Positions 52,948 through 62,847 of a DNA stretch of 64,000 nucleotides are shown here, in pieces; the stretch's first letter is position 1, and each line of letters opens with the position of its first letter. Origin of the DNA: Gammaproteobacteria bacterium (GTDB lineage: Bacteria; Pseudomonadota; Gammaproteobacteria; HK1); assembly GCA_009937425.1 (NCBI GenBank), contig JAACFO010000009.1, positions 1 through 64,000 of the forward strand, read 5' to 3'. The notes below the pieces were generated by a model, which saw nothing but the letters and a program-made list of their open reading frames with translations, was not told the DNA's origin and did no database searches. The position numbers and the translations under genes are program-made.

Positions 52948-54363
52948 ATGCAACAAAGTCGACGGGAATTCCTGATCACGGGCACGGCGCTTGCCGCGGC
53001 ATCGATCCTCGATGCGCCGATACAGGTGGCGAAGGCCAACGTGGCCGGGCACCGTCTTACTGCGAGCGCCGGGCGTATCCCATTGTTAGGAGCAGATGCT
53101 CCCGAAACCAAAGTCTGGACGTACAACGGCAATGTTCCGGGGCCGGTTTTGCGGCTGCGCCGCGGCGAGCGCTTCGAACTCGATTTCGAAAACGCACTCC
53201 AGCAACCGACCACTGTCCACTGGCATGGACTACGGGTGCCGAACGACATGGATGGTGTGCCCGTGCTCACCCAGGCTCCCGTAGCACCCGGTGGCCGCTT
53301 TCGATATGCCTTCGAGCTTCGAAACACGGGAACCTACTGGTATCACCCGCATTTTCAGAGCGCGGAGCAAGTGGATCGCGGTTTACACGGGGTCATCATC
53401 GTCGAAGATGACGATCCGCCTGCCGTTGACCGCGATTTGTTGTGGGTACTGGACGATTGGCGCCTCGACGGTCAGGGACAAATCGTCAATGACTTTGGCA
53501 ATCTGCACGACGCGAGTCATCAAGGCCGATTTGGCAACACGGCGTCGGTAAACGGTCGCGTCCCCGAGGACCTGGAGGTCCAATCCGGTGAGCGCATCCG
53601 TCTGCGGCTGGTGAACACCGCCAACGCCTGGATCTTCGGGCTCGACTTCGTTGCTCACTCACCAACAGTCATCGCCTACGACGGCCACGCTGTGGAGCCA
53701 CATCAACCAACCGGGGGACTCGTGATAGTGGGACCCTCTCAACGTGTGGACGTGATCCTGGATCTGAACGCTGCGCCCGGTGAGCGATTCGAAGTCATCG
53801 ACCGCTATTATTCCCGCCAACCGTACAAGTTGCTGGACCTGGTTTACGGCCAGAATCGGCTGCGCAGCAAAGCACCGGCGGACAAGGCCGCCCTGCCCCC
53901 GCCGGATTTGCCGCTACCCAGTCTCGCCACTGCCGAGCGCCACGAGATCGTTTTCTCCGGCGGCGCCATGGGCGGGATGCAAAGCGCGCGCTATGACGGG
54001 CAGGAAACCGGCATTCGGGAGCTGGCGCGGAAAGGCAAGATCTGGGCAATCAACGGAACGGTGGCGAGCAAACACGACGAGCCGCCGGTTTTGAAGCTCC
54101 GCCGCGGGCACTCCTACATCATCGAGTTCGTGAACGAAACAGCGTTCACACACCCAATCCATCTTCACGGCCACCCCATGAAGGTACTGGAAGCCAATGG
54201 TCGGAAGCCGGCGTGGGACCTATGGCGCGATACTCTGTTGCTGGAAGCCCGGGCCCGGGGCACGGTGGCCGTGATGGCGGACAATCCAGGCCGCTGGATG
54301 CTGCACTGTCATATACCCGAGCATCAGGAAGCAGGAATGATGGCGGTTGTTCAGGTGGATTGA
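52948..54363 (+). CDS. Multicopper oxidase (Tat-exported, laccase/CueO-like)
   Basis: SRREFLITGTALAAAS Tat signal; TVHWHGLRVP, YWYHPHFQ, HPIHLHGHPM, MLHCHIPEHQEAGMM copper motifs. Confidence 0.95.
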   Translation: MQQSRREFLITGTALAAASILDAPIQVAKANVAGHRLTASAGRIPLLGADAPETKVWTYNGNVPGPVLRLRRGERFELDFENALQQPTTVHWHGLRVPNDMDGVPVLTQAPVAPGGRFRYAFELRNTGTYWYHPHFQSAEQVDRGLHGVIIVEDDDPPAVDRDLLWVLDDWRLDGQGQIVNDFGNLHDASHQGRFGNTASVNGRVPEDLEVQSGERIRLRLVNTANAWIFGLDFVAHSPTVIAYDGHAVEPHQPTGGLVIVGPSQRVDVILDLNAAPGERFEVIDRYYSRQPYKLLDLVYGQNRLRSKAPADKAALPPPDLPLPSLATAERHEIVFSGGAMGGMQSARYDGQETGIRELARKGKIWAINGTVASKHDEPPVLKLRRGHSYIIEFVNETAFTHPIHLHGHPMKVLEANGRKPAWDLWRDTLLLEARARGTVAVMADNPGRWMLHCHIPEHQEAGMMAVVQVD

Positions 54364-54405
54364 ACCCGGGACTACACTTCAGGAATAAAAATCAGCACCC
54401 GGAAA

Positions 54406-54437
54406 CGCTGAGCGCCTCAATAAAGAGGCGCTCAGCG
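54406..54437. terminator. Perfect 13-bp inverted repeat with 6-nt loop between convergent genes
   Basis: CGCTGAGCGCCTC-AATAAA-GAGGCGCTCAGCG just after the multicopper oxidase stop; no clear T-run. Confidence 0.6.
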
Positions 54438-54469
54438 GACGTACCTGAAATGAGAAGGAGGGTACTGGC

Positions 54470-54655
54470 TCAGGTAGATTCCTTGAGCCTCAGGAGAGCT
54501 AGTCTGTCCTGCTTGTCCTTAAGCAGTTGTCGCATATAAGAGACTGCATGGCGCGAACGCCGGTCTTGATTCTGAGCCACGTGGGTAATCTGATCCCCGA
54601 GCTTATCGATTTCCGACCTGAGTCGGTCTTCTGTCCAACGTATGTAATTCAACAT
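54470..54655 (-). CDS. Small hypothetical protein (61 aa, charged helical)
   Basis: Intact ORF MLNYIRWTEDRLRSEIDKLGDQITHVAQ...; not overlapped by a better ORF; followed by a hairpin. Confidence 0.5.
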   Translation of the reverse strand: MLNYIRWTEDRLRSEIDKLGDQITHVAQNQDRRSRHAVSYMRQLLKDKQDRLALLRLKEST

Positions 54656-54904
54656 GGTGCCACCCGCTTAAGAATCTCAAAGACTCTTAGTCAGGTTTAG
54701 TAGCTGGGAATCCGAATTCTACGGGCCGGGGGACGAACGGTCGCGGGTCACCGACAGACGGTAGGCGCGGAAAAGGCACCGTCAATTTCTTGTCGTCTGG
54801 ACTTGGTCCAGATCCCCCGGGCCGCCTTGAGGGTGGCCCGGTCAACTCCTATGCTCGGTGTGGGTCGTCCATCGGCGGCCGCACATCCTCAAAGGAGATA
54901 CTCC

Positions 54905-55795
54905 GTGGGCCAGTGCCACGTCATGGTCACCCGACACTCGGCATTCTATACCCCGTTGCTCGTCACCATTGGCGGCGGCTTTCTGGCAGCCGAAGGAATC
55001 GACGCCACGTTTTCCATCGCCGAGACACCCCGGGACGTGCTCGCAGGTGTTCACGGAGGCACAGTCCAGGTCGCGCAGTCGGCAGTGTCGGCGAACTTCG
55101 GCGCTCTGGAACGTGGCAAGAAATCGCCACTGATCCATTTTGCACAGATCAACGAACGTGACGGTTTCATGCTTGTCGCCCGCGCCCCTGACGAGTCCTT
55201 CAGCTGGGAAAAGCTGAAAGGCAAAAAGGTGCTGGTGGATCACGGCCGGCAACCAATGGCCATGTTCAAGTACGCGTTGCACAAGGAGGGCGTCGACTAC
55301 GACGCCATCGAGGTCATCAACGCGGGTAATCCGCAAGCCATGGAGAAGGCTTTTCGCGACGGCCAGGGCGATTACGTGCACTTGCAGGGGCCGACGGCGC
55401 AGCAACTCGCCGGCGAAGGTCTCGGACAGGTCGTCGCCTGGCCCGGAAAATCCATCGGCCCGGTAGCCTTCAGCAGCCTGGCCGCTTCCCGCCAGTGGCT
55501 CAAGAGCCCGGACGCCGAGACCTTCATGCGTGCCTACCGGCGCGCCCGGGAGTTTGCCATAGAGATGGACCCGGATGAGGTGGCGTCAGTGGTGGGACGC
55601 TATTTCAATGAGATTGATCGGGATGCCTTAATCAAAGCCGTGGAATCGTACCAGGCGCTCGGGTGCTGGAGCCCCGGTGTGCGCATCACGCCGGAAGCCT
55701 TCAACACCACCCTCGACGTATTTCAGCGCAGCGGTCACATCACCAAGCGCCACGACTACAAGCACGTGGTCGCACAACCACCCGGCGAGGACTAA
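54905..55795 (+). CDS. Substrate-binding-protein-like (NMT1/THI5/SsuA-like) protein
   Basis: HSAFYTPLLVTIGGGFLAAEGIDATFSIAETPRDVLAGVHGGTVQVAQSAVSANFGALERG, LKGKKVLVDHGRQPMAMFKYAL. GTG start at 54905 preceded by AAAGGAGA. Confidence 0.75.
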   Translation: MGQCHVMVTRHSAFYTPLLVTIGGGFLAAEGIDATFSIAETPRDVLAGVHGGTVQVAQSAVSANFGALERGKKSPLIHFAQINERDGFMLVARAPDESFSWEKLKGKKVLVDHGRQPMAMFKYALHKEGVDYDAIEVINAGNPQAMEKAFRDGQGDYVHLQGPTAQQLAGEGLGQVVAWPGKSIGPVAFSSLAASRQWLKSPDAETFMRAYRRAREFAIEMDPDEVASVVGRYFNEIDRDALIKAVESYQALGCWSPGVRITPEAFNTTLDVFQRSGHITKRHDYKHVVAQPPGED

Positions 55796-55822
55796 ACACC
55801 AGGCCCGGCCCGGTTACGGCGA

Positions 55823-56467
55823 TCAAATCGGCAGCGGGTTCAGATAGTGGCGACCCTTGCCCACATTCTGAAGCTTGTCGAACAACAATTCGTAGTCCGC
55901 GTCGCTATTGGCGAAGTCGATGGACGCAGCATTGACAATGACCAGGGGCGCGCCCTCGTAGTGATAAAAGAAGCGCGTGTAGGCGCTCACCAATCGCTGC
56001 AGATATTGCGCATCGACGGCCCGCTCGTAAGCGATACCACGGTTGGCAATGCGTTCCTGCAATACGCCCACCGGGGCCTGTAGATATACCACCAGATCGG
56101 GCTGCAACGGCTCGCCCACCACCTGTTTATACACTTGCTGGTAGAGCGTGAACTCGTCCGCTTCCAGGGTCAGCTCGGCGAACAGTCGATCCTTATCCAT
56201 CAGATAATCGGCAACGTGTACGCGGCTGAACAGATCCGATTGACGCAGCCCGTGGGTCTGGCGCGCCCGCTGGAGCAAGAAGTACAGCTGGGTCGAGAGC
56301 GCGTGAGCACGGGGGTTTTCGTAGAAACGCGCCAGAAACGGGTTCTCCTCCGGCTCTTCCAGTAACAACTCGGCGGCGAGGCTGTGGGCGAGGCGACGCG
56401 CCAGTGTCGTCTTGCCAACGCCTATGGGGCCCTCCACGACAACGTACTTGAGATCGCTTACCGCCAT
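55823..56467 (-). CDS. Deoxynucleoside kinase family protein
   Basis: YVVVEGPIGVGKTTLARRLA P-loop, ENPFLARFYENPRAHALSTQLYFLLQRARQ, DRLFAELTLEADEFTLYQQVY, DLVVYLQAPVGVLQERI. Confidence 0.9.
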   Translation of the reverse strand: MAVSDLKYVVVEGPIGVGKTTLARRLAHSLAAELLLEEPEENPFLARFYENPRAHALSTQLYFLLQRARQTHGLRQSDLFSRVHVADYLMDKDRLFAELTLEADEFTLYQQVYKQVVGEPLQPDLVVYLQAPVGVLQERIANRGIAYERAVDAQYLQRLVSAYTRFFYHYEGAPLVIVNAASIDFANSDADYELLFDKLQNVGKGRHYLNPLPI

Positions 56468-56471
56468 CGGA

Positions 56472-57008
56472 TCAAGGAGCATCCCGGGAATCGTCAACGC
56501 GCCGCAACGACCCATCCGGCAAGCGTCCCAGCAACGTCGCGACGGACCCAAGACCAGGAACGTCGAGGTCCGGCGCGAGGTCGAAGAGCGGCTTCAGCAC
56601 GAAGGCCCGTTCGTGCATCCGGGGGTGTGGCACCGTCAGGCGCCGGTCGCCAATCGTGCGGTCGCCATACATGAGCACGTCCAGATCGATAGTCCTCGGT
56701 TGCCAGCGGATGGGCCCGCGCAGGCGATCCTGATTCACTTCGATGAGCAGCAGAGCATCCAACAGCGCGTGGGGTTCGAGCCGCGTCTCGATGACCGCGA
56801 CGGCGTTGACGTAGTCCGGCTGTTGGCCCGGCCCGAGAGCCGGATTACTGTACAGGGGTGAGATTTCCAGGAGTTGGGTATTCGGCAATTCGGCCAGCGC
56901 ATCCCTGGCGCTGCGCACCTGTTGCACCGGCCCGTCGAGGTTGCTGCCGATTCCAATGTAGACGGTGCTCGTGAATGCCGTATCGACCCCCACGGCCGTC
57001 GCAGTCAT
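56472..57008 (-). CDS. folK: 2-amino-4-hydroxy-6-hydroxymethyldihydropteridine diphosphokinase
   Basis: YIGIGSNLDGPVQQV, YSNPALGPGQQPDYVNAVAVIET, WQPRTIDLDVLMYGD, LTVPHPRMHERAFVLKPLFDLAPD. Confidence 0.96.
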   Translation of the reverse strand: MTATAVGVDTAFTSTVYIGIGSNLDGPVQQVRSARDALAELPNTQLLEISPLYSNPALGPGQQPDYVNAVAVIETRLEPHALLDALLLIEVNQDRLRGPIRWQPRTIDLDVLMYGDRTIGDRRLTVPHPRMHERAFVLKPLFDLAPDLDVPGLGSVATLLGRLPDGSLRRVDDSRDAP

Positions 57009-58315
57009 GTCTGTGCCTGGGGCTGCCGGCGCCGTCCTCGCCGCCGGCGGCGGCGCTGGCCGGTTCCAGCCAACGCGAGCCTGCGGCCCGCATCGTCCAT
57101 CTCCTGAAACTTCGTCCACCACTCGGCCATCTCCGCAACATCCTCTCCCGATTCCGCGCGCAACAGCAGAAAATCGTAGGCGGCACGAAAGCGGGGCCTG
57201 CCCAGTAATTGTATCGCACGTTTACCCCGGCGCTGCTCGAGGCGCGCCTGCAGGCTCCATATCTCCCGCGCCGCCAGGGAGAATCGCCGCGGCACCGACA
57301 CCTGGGATATCTGACGCCCGAGGACATCCATACCCGCCGCATCGATGGCCTGAATGCTCGTCAATCCGCGGCTCTCGTGGGCGATGGCGTCTTTTTGCAC
57401 TGCAGGCCAGAGCAATGCCGCGAACAGAAAAGACGGTGTGACGGGTTTGTCCTCTTGAATACGCTGATCGGTGTTGTTCATTGCCTGCAGCACGAGTTGT
57501 GCCGCCGGGGCCAGGGGATCCTTGCTGAACAGATCGGCGCTTTCCACAAACAGGTACTTGAAGAGATCGTAGTGATTGAGTAGCTCGAAGCTTTGCGCTG
57601 CCGCTCCACCAAGAAACATCTTCAACACCTCTTCATAAAGACGTGCCGGGGGGATCTCTGCCAGCGTCGACGCGCACTCGGGGATCGCTGCCGCCGTTTC
57701 GTCGCCAAGCCGAAAACCGAGCTTGGCGGCAAAACGCACCGCCCGCAGCATGCGCACGGGATCTTCGCGGTAGCGGCGCACCGGATCACCGATGATGCGC
57801 AGAATCCCCGCCTCCAGGTCCGCCATGCCGCCGGTGAAATCCAGAACCGAGAAATCCCGGATGTCGTAGTACAGGCAATTGACGGAGAAATCCCGCCGCC
57901 AGACATCCTCTTCTATGCTGGTGCCGTAGGCGTTATCACGCACAATTCGGCCATTGACGCTGACACGGTCCTGATCATCGGAGTCTTCGACGGTGCCGCG
58001 CAATGTAGCGACTTCGATGATTTCCGGGCCGAAGCGCACGTGGGCAAGCCGAAAGCGCCGGCCGATGAGCCGCGCGCTTCGAAACAGCCGCTTGACCTGT
58101 TCCGGCTCGGCATCGGTTACGACGTCGAAATCCTTGGGCTCGCGCCCGAGCAATAGATCGCGTACGCCGCCGCCCACGAGGTAGCCCTCGAAGCCCGCTT
58201 TTTTCAGTGCGTAGAGGACCTTGAGGGCGCCATCACTGATATCGGCCCGCGAAATCGAGTGCTCGGGTCGGGGAATTCGTGTGGCCTGGGTAATAGTCTC
58301 TGGGTCCTTGGGCAC
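57005..58315 (-). CDS. pcnB: Poly(A) polymerase I
   Basis: GFEGYLVGGGVRDLLLGREPKDFDVVTDAEPEQVKRLF, RRDFSVNCLYYDIRDFSVLDFTGGMADLEAGILRIIGDPVRRYREDPVRMLRAVRFAAKLGF; Arg/Lys-rich C terminus. Start trimmed to a GTG so it does not overlap tRNA-Glu. Confidence 0.96.
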   Translation of the reverse strand: MPKDPETITQATRIPRPEHSISRADISDGALKVLYALKKAGFEGYLVGGGVRDLLLGREPKDFDVVTDAEPEQVKRLFRSARLIGRRFRLAHVRFGPEIIEVATLRGTVEDSDDQDRVSVNGRIVRDNAYGTSIEEDVWRRDFSVNCLYYDIRDFSVLDFTGGMADLEAGILRIIGDPVRRYREDPVRMLRAVRFAAKLGFRLGDETAAAIPECASTLAEIPPARLYEEVLKMFLGGAAAQSFELLNHYDLFKYLFVESADLFSKDPLAPAAQLVLQAMNNTDQRIQEDKPVTPSFLFAALLWPAVQKDAIAHESRGLTSIQAIDAAGMDVLGRQISQVSVPRRFSLAAREIWSLQARLEQRRGKRAIQLLGRPRFRAAYDFLLLRAESGEDVAEMAEWWTKFQEMDDAGRRLALAGTGQRRRRRRGRRRQPQAQT

Positions 58316-58399
58316 CGGATGTGCCTGGCGCGGTTGAGCGTGCTGGTGCGCCGCGTATAATACCACCGCGCTTGAAGCCGTACAGCTTTCCGCAACGCC

Positions 58400-58475
58400 G
58401 CTCCCTTCGTCTAGCGGTTCAGGATACCGCCCTCTCACGGCGGGGACAGGGGTTCGATTCCCCTAGGGAGCGCCA
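58400..58475 (+). tRNA. tRNA-Glu(CTC), CCA end encoded
   Basis: GCTCCCT...AGGGAGCGCCA acceptor, anticodon arm CCGCC-CTCTCAC-GGCGG, GGTTCGATTCC T-arm. Confidence 0.96.
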
Positions 58476-58570
58476 TTTCCAGGACCGGACTCCCGCGGCT
58501 GCGCCAGCGCAATGACGTGTTGGCTGTTACCGCGTGAACTTGGTCCGGATCACGTTGGCAAAAAAAGAAT

Positions 58571-58771
58571 TTACTGTGCTCTGGGTGCGGCCCGCTGGGG
58601 AATACTCAACTCCCAGACAATCCCCTCTTCCAGCACCCGCTTTCTGTTCAGCAGTGATCTCAGATACTCCGGCGCCGAGTTGTACAACGCCCTGAGTTGA
58701 TTCTCGGTCAAAGAGTGCAGCTTTTCGTCGGTCATGTTCTTCCCCCGAGGCCGGCCCCCGATTGCGGTCAT
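58571..58771 (-). CDS. Small hypothetical protein (about 66 aa)
   Basis: MTAIGGRPRGKNMTDEKLHSLTENQLRALYNSAPEYLRSLLNRKRVLEEG...; GAGGAGG upstream of the chosen ATG. Confidence 0.5.
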   Translation of the reverse strand: MTAIGGRPRGKNMTDEKLHSLTENQLRALYNSAPEYLRSLLNRKRVLEEGIVWELSIPQRAAPRAQ

Positions 58772-58981
58772 CGGGGTCCTCCTCTCGTCTTGATTTGATT
58801 CTTCCACCAGAGCTGCAAGAAGCAGGCCATCCCCAATCAATCAATGACTTAGGCCATGGCCCTGTTAAAAATTCCGACAGGAGTTGGTCGTAGCCGAGCC
58901 GAAAAGTCCCAATAATTCAACGACTAACAGCGCTATCGAGGGTGTAAGAAATACCGACACCTTTTATTCATTGCATTCCCA

Positions 58982-59731
58982 TCAACCCTGCGCACTGGGC
59001 ACGACCACCAGCTGCGAGATGACCACGTGGGGCGGTTGCTGGAGCGCGAACAACACCGTACGGGCGACATCCTCCGGCGCCAGGCAAACGCCAAAATCGT
59101 CATAAAAGCTGTCGGCGCGGCTCTTGTCGCCCCAGCGATTGAGGGCGAAATTAGTACGCACCACACCTGGCAGAATCTCCGTCACGCGAATGCCCGTGCC
59201 GGCGAAGTCCAGACGCAATGATTCGCTGAATCCGTGCACCGCGTGCTTGCTGCCGGCGTAGATGGTGCCGGTGGCGTAGGGCCAAAGGCCGGCAATCGAA
59301 CCGATGTTCACGATATGGCCATGGTCGCGGGCGATCATTCCCTGGATGACGGCATGGGTAGTGCGTATGAGTCCGATCACGTTGGTCTCGATGATGCTGG
59401 CCCATTGCCCCGCATCGCCCTCGTCGAAGCGGCACCTGCCGCCCTCGTCGTGGCCTGCGTTGTTGACCAATATATCGATGTTGCGCCAGTCCTCGGGCAA
59501 CCGCGTGTACAAGCTCTCCACTGAAGACGCGTCGGTAACATCCAGTTGCAGTGCGTGCGCACCGCTTCCGAGTTTCTCGCAAAGATCCGCCAGCTTGTCT
59601 GCCCGCCGGCCGGCGCAAATGACGCGACAGCCGCTGCTCACCAGCATGGTCGCGATGCTTTCGCCAATACCGCTGCCGGCCCCTGTCACGAGAGCGGTAC
59701 CGCCCGCGGGAAATTCTGCTCCGGTTGCCAT
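58982..59731 (-). CDS. SDR family oxidoreductase (YdfG-like)
   Basis: ALVTGAGSGIGESIATMLVSSGCRVICAGRR, ILVNNAGHDEGG, IVNIGSIAGLWPYATGTIYAGSKHAVHGFSESLRLD. Confidence 0.93.
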   Translation of the reverse strand: MATGAEFPAGGTALVTGAGSGIGESIATMLVSSGCRVICAGRRADKLADLCEKLGSGAHALQLDVTDASSVESLYTRLPEDWRNIDILVNNAGHDEGGRCRFDEGDAGQWASIIETNVIGLIRTTHAVIQGMIARDHGHIVNIGSIAGLWPYATGTIYAGSKHAVHGFSESLRLDFAGTGIRVTEILPGVVRTNFALNRWGDKSRADSFYDDFGVCLAPEDVARTVLFALQQPPHVVISQLVVVPSAQG

Positions 59732-59851
59732 TTCTACCTGCCTCCGTGTCCGTGTGTGAAAGGGACTTTACGCGACATTCCTGCGCATTCCATCCCTGGA
59801 GCGGCAATGACCCTCGCCCCCTGAGAGCCATCGGGTTACTCTGACGCGGTC

Positions 59852-61291
59852 ATGGATTATCTGCCCATATTCATCGATTTGCGCGGCCGGCGCTGCCTCG
59901 TTGTGGGCGGAGGCGAGGTGGCGGCGCGCAAAACCGACTTGCTGTTGCAGGCCGGCGCCGCGGTGCAGGCCGTGGCACCGGCGCTGGGTCCCGGCATGCA
60001 GGCGCTGGTCGACGACGGGCGCATCGGCCATCGCGACGGCAGATTCCACGAACCGGACCTGGACGGTACGCAACTGGTGATCGCCGCCAGCGACGACCGT
60101 GCCGTGAATGCCCGCGTGGCGGAGCTCGCCGACTCCCGGGGTGTGCCGGTGAACGTGGTGGACGATCCCGCCCTTTGCCGCTTCATCATGCCGGCCATCG
60201 TCGATCGCTCCCCGGTGCTGGCGGCAGTTTCCACCGGTGGGGCGTCACCGGTATTGGCGCGCCTGATTCGTGGGCGCCTCGAAGCGCTGATCCCGGCCGC
60301 ATTCGGCCGTCTAGCGGCGCTGGCAGGGGAATTTCGCGAGCAGGTGCGCAGGCGCATTGCCGATCCCACCCAGCGGCGTATGTTCTGGGAGCGGGTATTG
60401 GCGGGTCCCATCGCGGAGATGATCTATGCAGGTCGAGACGCGGATGCGCGACAATCACTGACGCAAGCCCTGGATGACAACCACGACGCGAGGGTTGCCA
60501 CCGGTGAAGTGTATCTGGTGGGCGCAGGACCCGGGGACCCGGACATGCTCACATTTCGAGCACTCCGGCTCATGCAGCAAGCGGACGTGGTGGTGCACGA
60601 TCGGCTCGTGTCACGCCGCGTTCTCGATCTCACTCGCCGTGACGCACCGCGGATCTATGCGGGAAAGAAGCGTGCCGATCACGCACTACCCCAGGAGAGT
60701 ATTAACGCGCTGCTGGTGCGCCTGGCCCGGGAAGGCAAACGGGTGTTGCGCCTGAAGGGAGGCGATCCGTTCATCTTCGGACGTGGCGGCGAAGAGATCG
60801 AAACCCTCGCCGGGGAAGGCATCCCGTTTCAAGTCGTTCCCGGCATAACCGCAGCAGCAGGCTGCGCCGCCTACGCTGGTATCCCGCTAACCCACAGAGA
60901 CCACGCCCAGAGTTGTGTATTCGTCACCGGTCATTTGAAAGACGGCACGGTAACACTCGACTGGGAGCACTTGACTCAACCGCGGCAAACCATCGTCATT
61001 TACATGGGGCTCGTGGGCCTGCCGATCATCTGCCGCGAGCTCATCGACCACGGTATGGCGGGAGACACCCCGGCCGCCCTGGTCGAACAAGGCACCACCG
61101 AGGTTCAACGGGTGTTCACGGCAACTGTCGCAACCCTGCCCGAGTCGGTGGCACAAGCCGACGTTCACGCACCAACTTTGATTATCATCGGCAGTGTCGT
61201 CCGGCTTCGTGAGAAATTGGACTGGTTCGAGACCGCCGCCGGGCGGCAAGCGAGTCTCGATCCCCAGTTCCGGATTGACGATCCGAAATAG
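59852..61291 (+). CDS. cysG: Siroheme synthase (trifunctional CysG)
   Basis: [36 protein letters not shown]-terminal domain; [56 protein letters not shown] uroporphyrinogen methyltransferase domain. Confidence 0.97.
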   Translation: MDYLPIFIDLRGRRCLVVGGGEVAARKTDLLLQAGAAVQAVAPALGPGMQALVDDGRIGHRDGRFHEPDLDGTQLVIAASDDRAVNARVAELADSRGVPVNVVDDPALCRFIMPAIVDRSPVLAAVSTGGASPVLARLIRGRLEALIPAAFGRLAALAGEFREQVRRRIADPTQRRMFWERVLAGPIAEMIYAGRDADARQSLTQALDDNHDARVATGEVYLVGAGPGDPDMLTFRALRLMQQADVVVHDRLVSRRVLDLTRRDAPRIYAGKKRADHALPQESINALLVRLAREGKRVLRLKGGDPFIFGRGGEEIETLAGEGIPFQVVPGITAAAGCAAYAGIPLTHRDHAQSCVFVTGHLKDGTVTLDWEHLTQPRQTIVIYMGLVGLPIICRELIDHGMAGDTPAALVEQGTTEVQRVFTATVATLPESVAQADVHAPTLIIIGSVVRLREKLDWFETAAGRQASLDPQFRIDDPK

Positions 61292-61315
61292 ACGGGCACC
61301 AAAGAGAAAGGCGAA

Positions 61316-61534
61316 TTACTTTCCGAGAGAGGCCAGTTTCTCCTGCTGCCGACGCAAGGCGGCGTGCAGTTTTTCTATTTCTGTATCGCGTTCTTTTACT
61401 GCTTCCAGCAGTGTATCAATGAGGTCGCACCCTTGTGCAAAGTGACGACCCGCCTCGGACTTGCTCGTTGCGATAGCGGCAGCGTCATCCGCCCATACGA
61501 TGGAGAGCTGCTTTAAACTCTTTCGATTGTGCAT
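61316..61534 (-). CDS. Small hypothetical coiled-coil-like protein (72 aa)
   Basis: MHNRKSLKQLSIVWADDAAAIATSKSEAG...LLEAVKERDTEIEKLHAALRRQQEKLASLGK. Confidence 0.45.
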   Translation of the reverse strand: MHNRKSLKQLSIVWADDAAAIATSKSEAGRHFAQGCDLIDTLLEAVKERDTEIEKLHAALRRQQEKLASLGK

Positions 61535-61635
61535 CCGTTCCTCCATCTGCTTCGAAGCGAGTATCTGCATTCTGCGCGAAGAAGCTGCGCAATCCAACCG
61601 TGAGAACGAAGGGATAGGCAGGACGGTCCACGAAC

Positions 61636-62847
61636 TCAGGTCCGTGCAGCCTGCGCACCGATAAGCGGCCGCATGGCAAACAAGCCGGCAGCGGGGCCGA
61701 TGGTGAGCAGCAGGAACAACCAGCGGATTTCGATGAAGTGACTGGCGTACGTCAGGAGTTGAATGCTGATGATGGTGATGGAAAACCCGATGCAATTGAC
61801 GATGGTCAACGCGGAACCCACCAGTTCCTTCGGCGCATACAGGGCGTTCAGAGTAGAAAACTGCGGCGAATCACCCACGACGGTTGTCCCCCAGATCAGT
61901 AGAAACAGCAAAAAAATCGGTGAGGGCATGGAAAACACGAACGGCGACAGCATGCAGCAGATACCTGAAATACCAAGCTGAGCGGATGCCACACGGGCGC
62001 TTCCGAATTTTCCGGTCAGCAAACCTCCCGCGACACAACCGATGACACCGGCGCCTATAACGAGAAAAGCCCACAACGGAATATCAATGCTGACGGCCGT
62101 GCCGGATCCGATATGGATTGCGAGCATCACCGGGACGAATGCCCAGAAGGTGTAGAGCTCCCACATATGCCCGAAGTAGCCGTATGCAGAGGATCGGAAA
62201 TTCTTCGATTGAAAAATCACCTTGAGCGCAGTTGGATCGAACTTCGCGCCTTTCGTGAGATAGGGCCCGTCCGGCACCAGGGCATACATCACGAAGCCGC
62301 CGAATGCGGCGATAGCGGAAACGGACAGAATCACGCTCGACCAGGGCAAACTGTGGCCCAACGCCTTTAGTAAGTGCGGGAAAGCCGTACCCAGCACCAA
62401 CGCGCCAAGCAGAAATCCCATTGCCTTGCCCAGATCCCGTTGGTACCAACCGGCGGCAATTTTCATGCCGATAGGATAAATGCCCGCAAGAAAAAACCCA
62501 GTCAGAAATCGAAACACCACCAACGACCAGAGTCCTTCGGCGAACAGGTAAACGCCTGCATTGCAGAACGCACCGAGCAGCGTGCAAATGAGGAAGATCT
62601 TGCGCGGCGAGAAAATATCCGAGATCGCCATGACCGCAAACACGAGTGTGCCGCTGATGAAACCGAGTTGCACCGAGGAGGTCATGTACGCAAGCGCGTC
62701 CGGTGGAAGCCCCCAGAGCGTCTGCAAATCCGAAAGCACGGCGTTACCGGCGAACCATGGAGATGCGCCGGTGAATTGAGAGAATACAATCGCCGGCAAT
62801 ATATGCCGGGGGAGCTTAACCGTAGTGCTGGGTATCGGAATCTTCAC
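61636..62847 (-). CDS. MFS transporter
   Basis: Multiple TM segments; FSPRKIFLICTLLGAFCNAGVYL, FRFLTGFFLAGIYPIGMKIAAGWYQRDLGKAMGFLLGALVLGTAFPHLL. GTG start proposed. Confidence 0.88.
   Translation of the reverse strand: MKIPIPSTTVKLPRHILPAIVFSQFTGASPWFAGNAVLSDLQTLWGLPPDALAYMTSSVQLGFISGTLVFAVMAISDIFSPRKIFLICTLLGAFCNAGVYLFAEGLWSLVVFRFLTGFFLAGIYPIGMKIAAGWYQRDLGKAMGFLLGALVLGTAFPHLLKALGHSLPWSSVILSVSAIAAFGGFVMYALVPDGPYLTKGAKFDPTALKVIFQSKNFRSSAYGYFGHMWELYTFWAFVPVMLAIHIGSGTAVSIDIPLWAFLVIGAGVIGCVAGGLLTGKFGSARVASAQLGISGICCMLSPFVFSMPSPIFLLFLLIWGTTVVGDSPQFSTLNALYAPKELVGSALTIVNCIGFSITIISIQLLTYASHFIEIRWLFLLLTIGPAAGLFAMRPLIGAQAART

Noticed and set aside
58316-58438. N-terminal extension of the PcnB ORF
   Set aside because: It would overlap tRNA-Glu on the opposite strand; homology begins later and a GTG start at 58315 is adequate.
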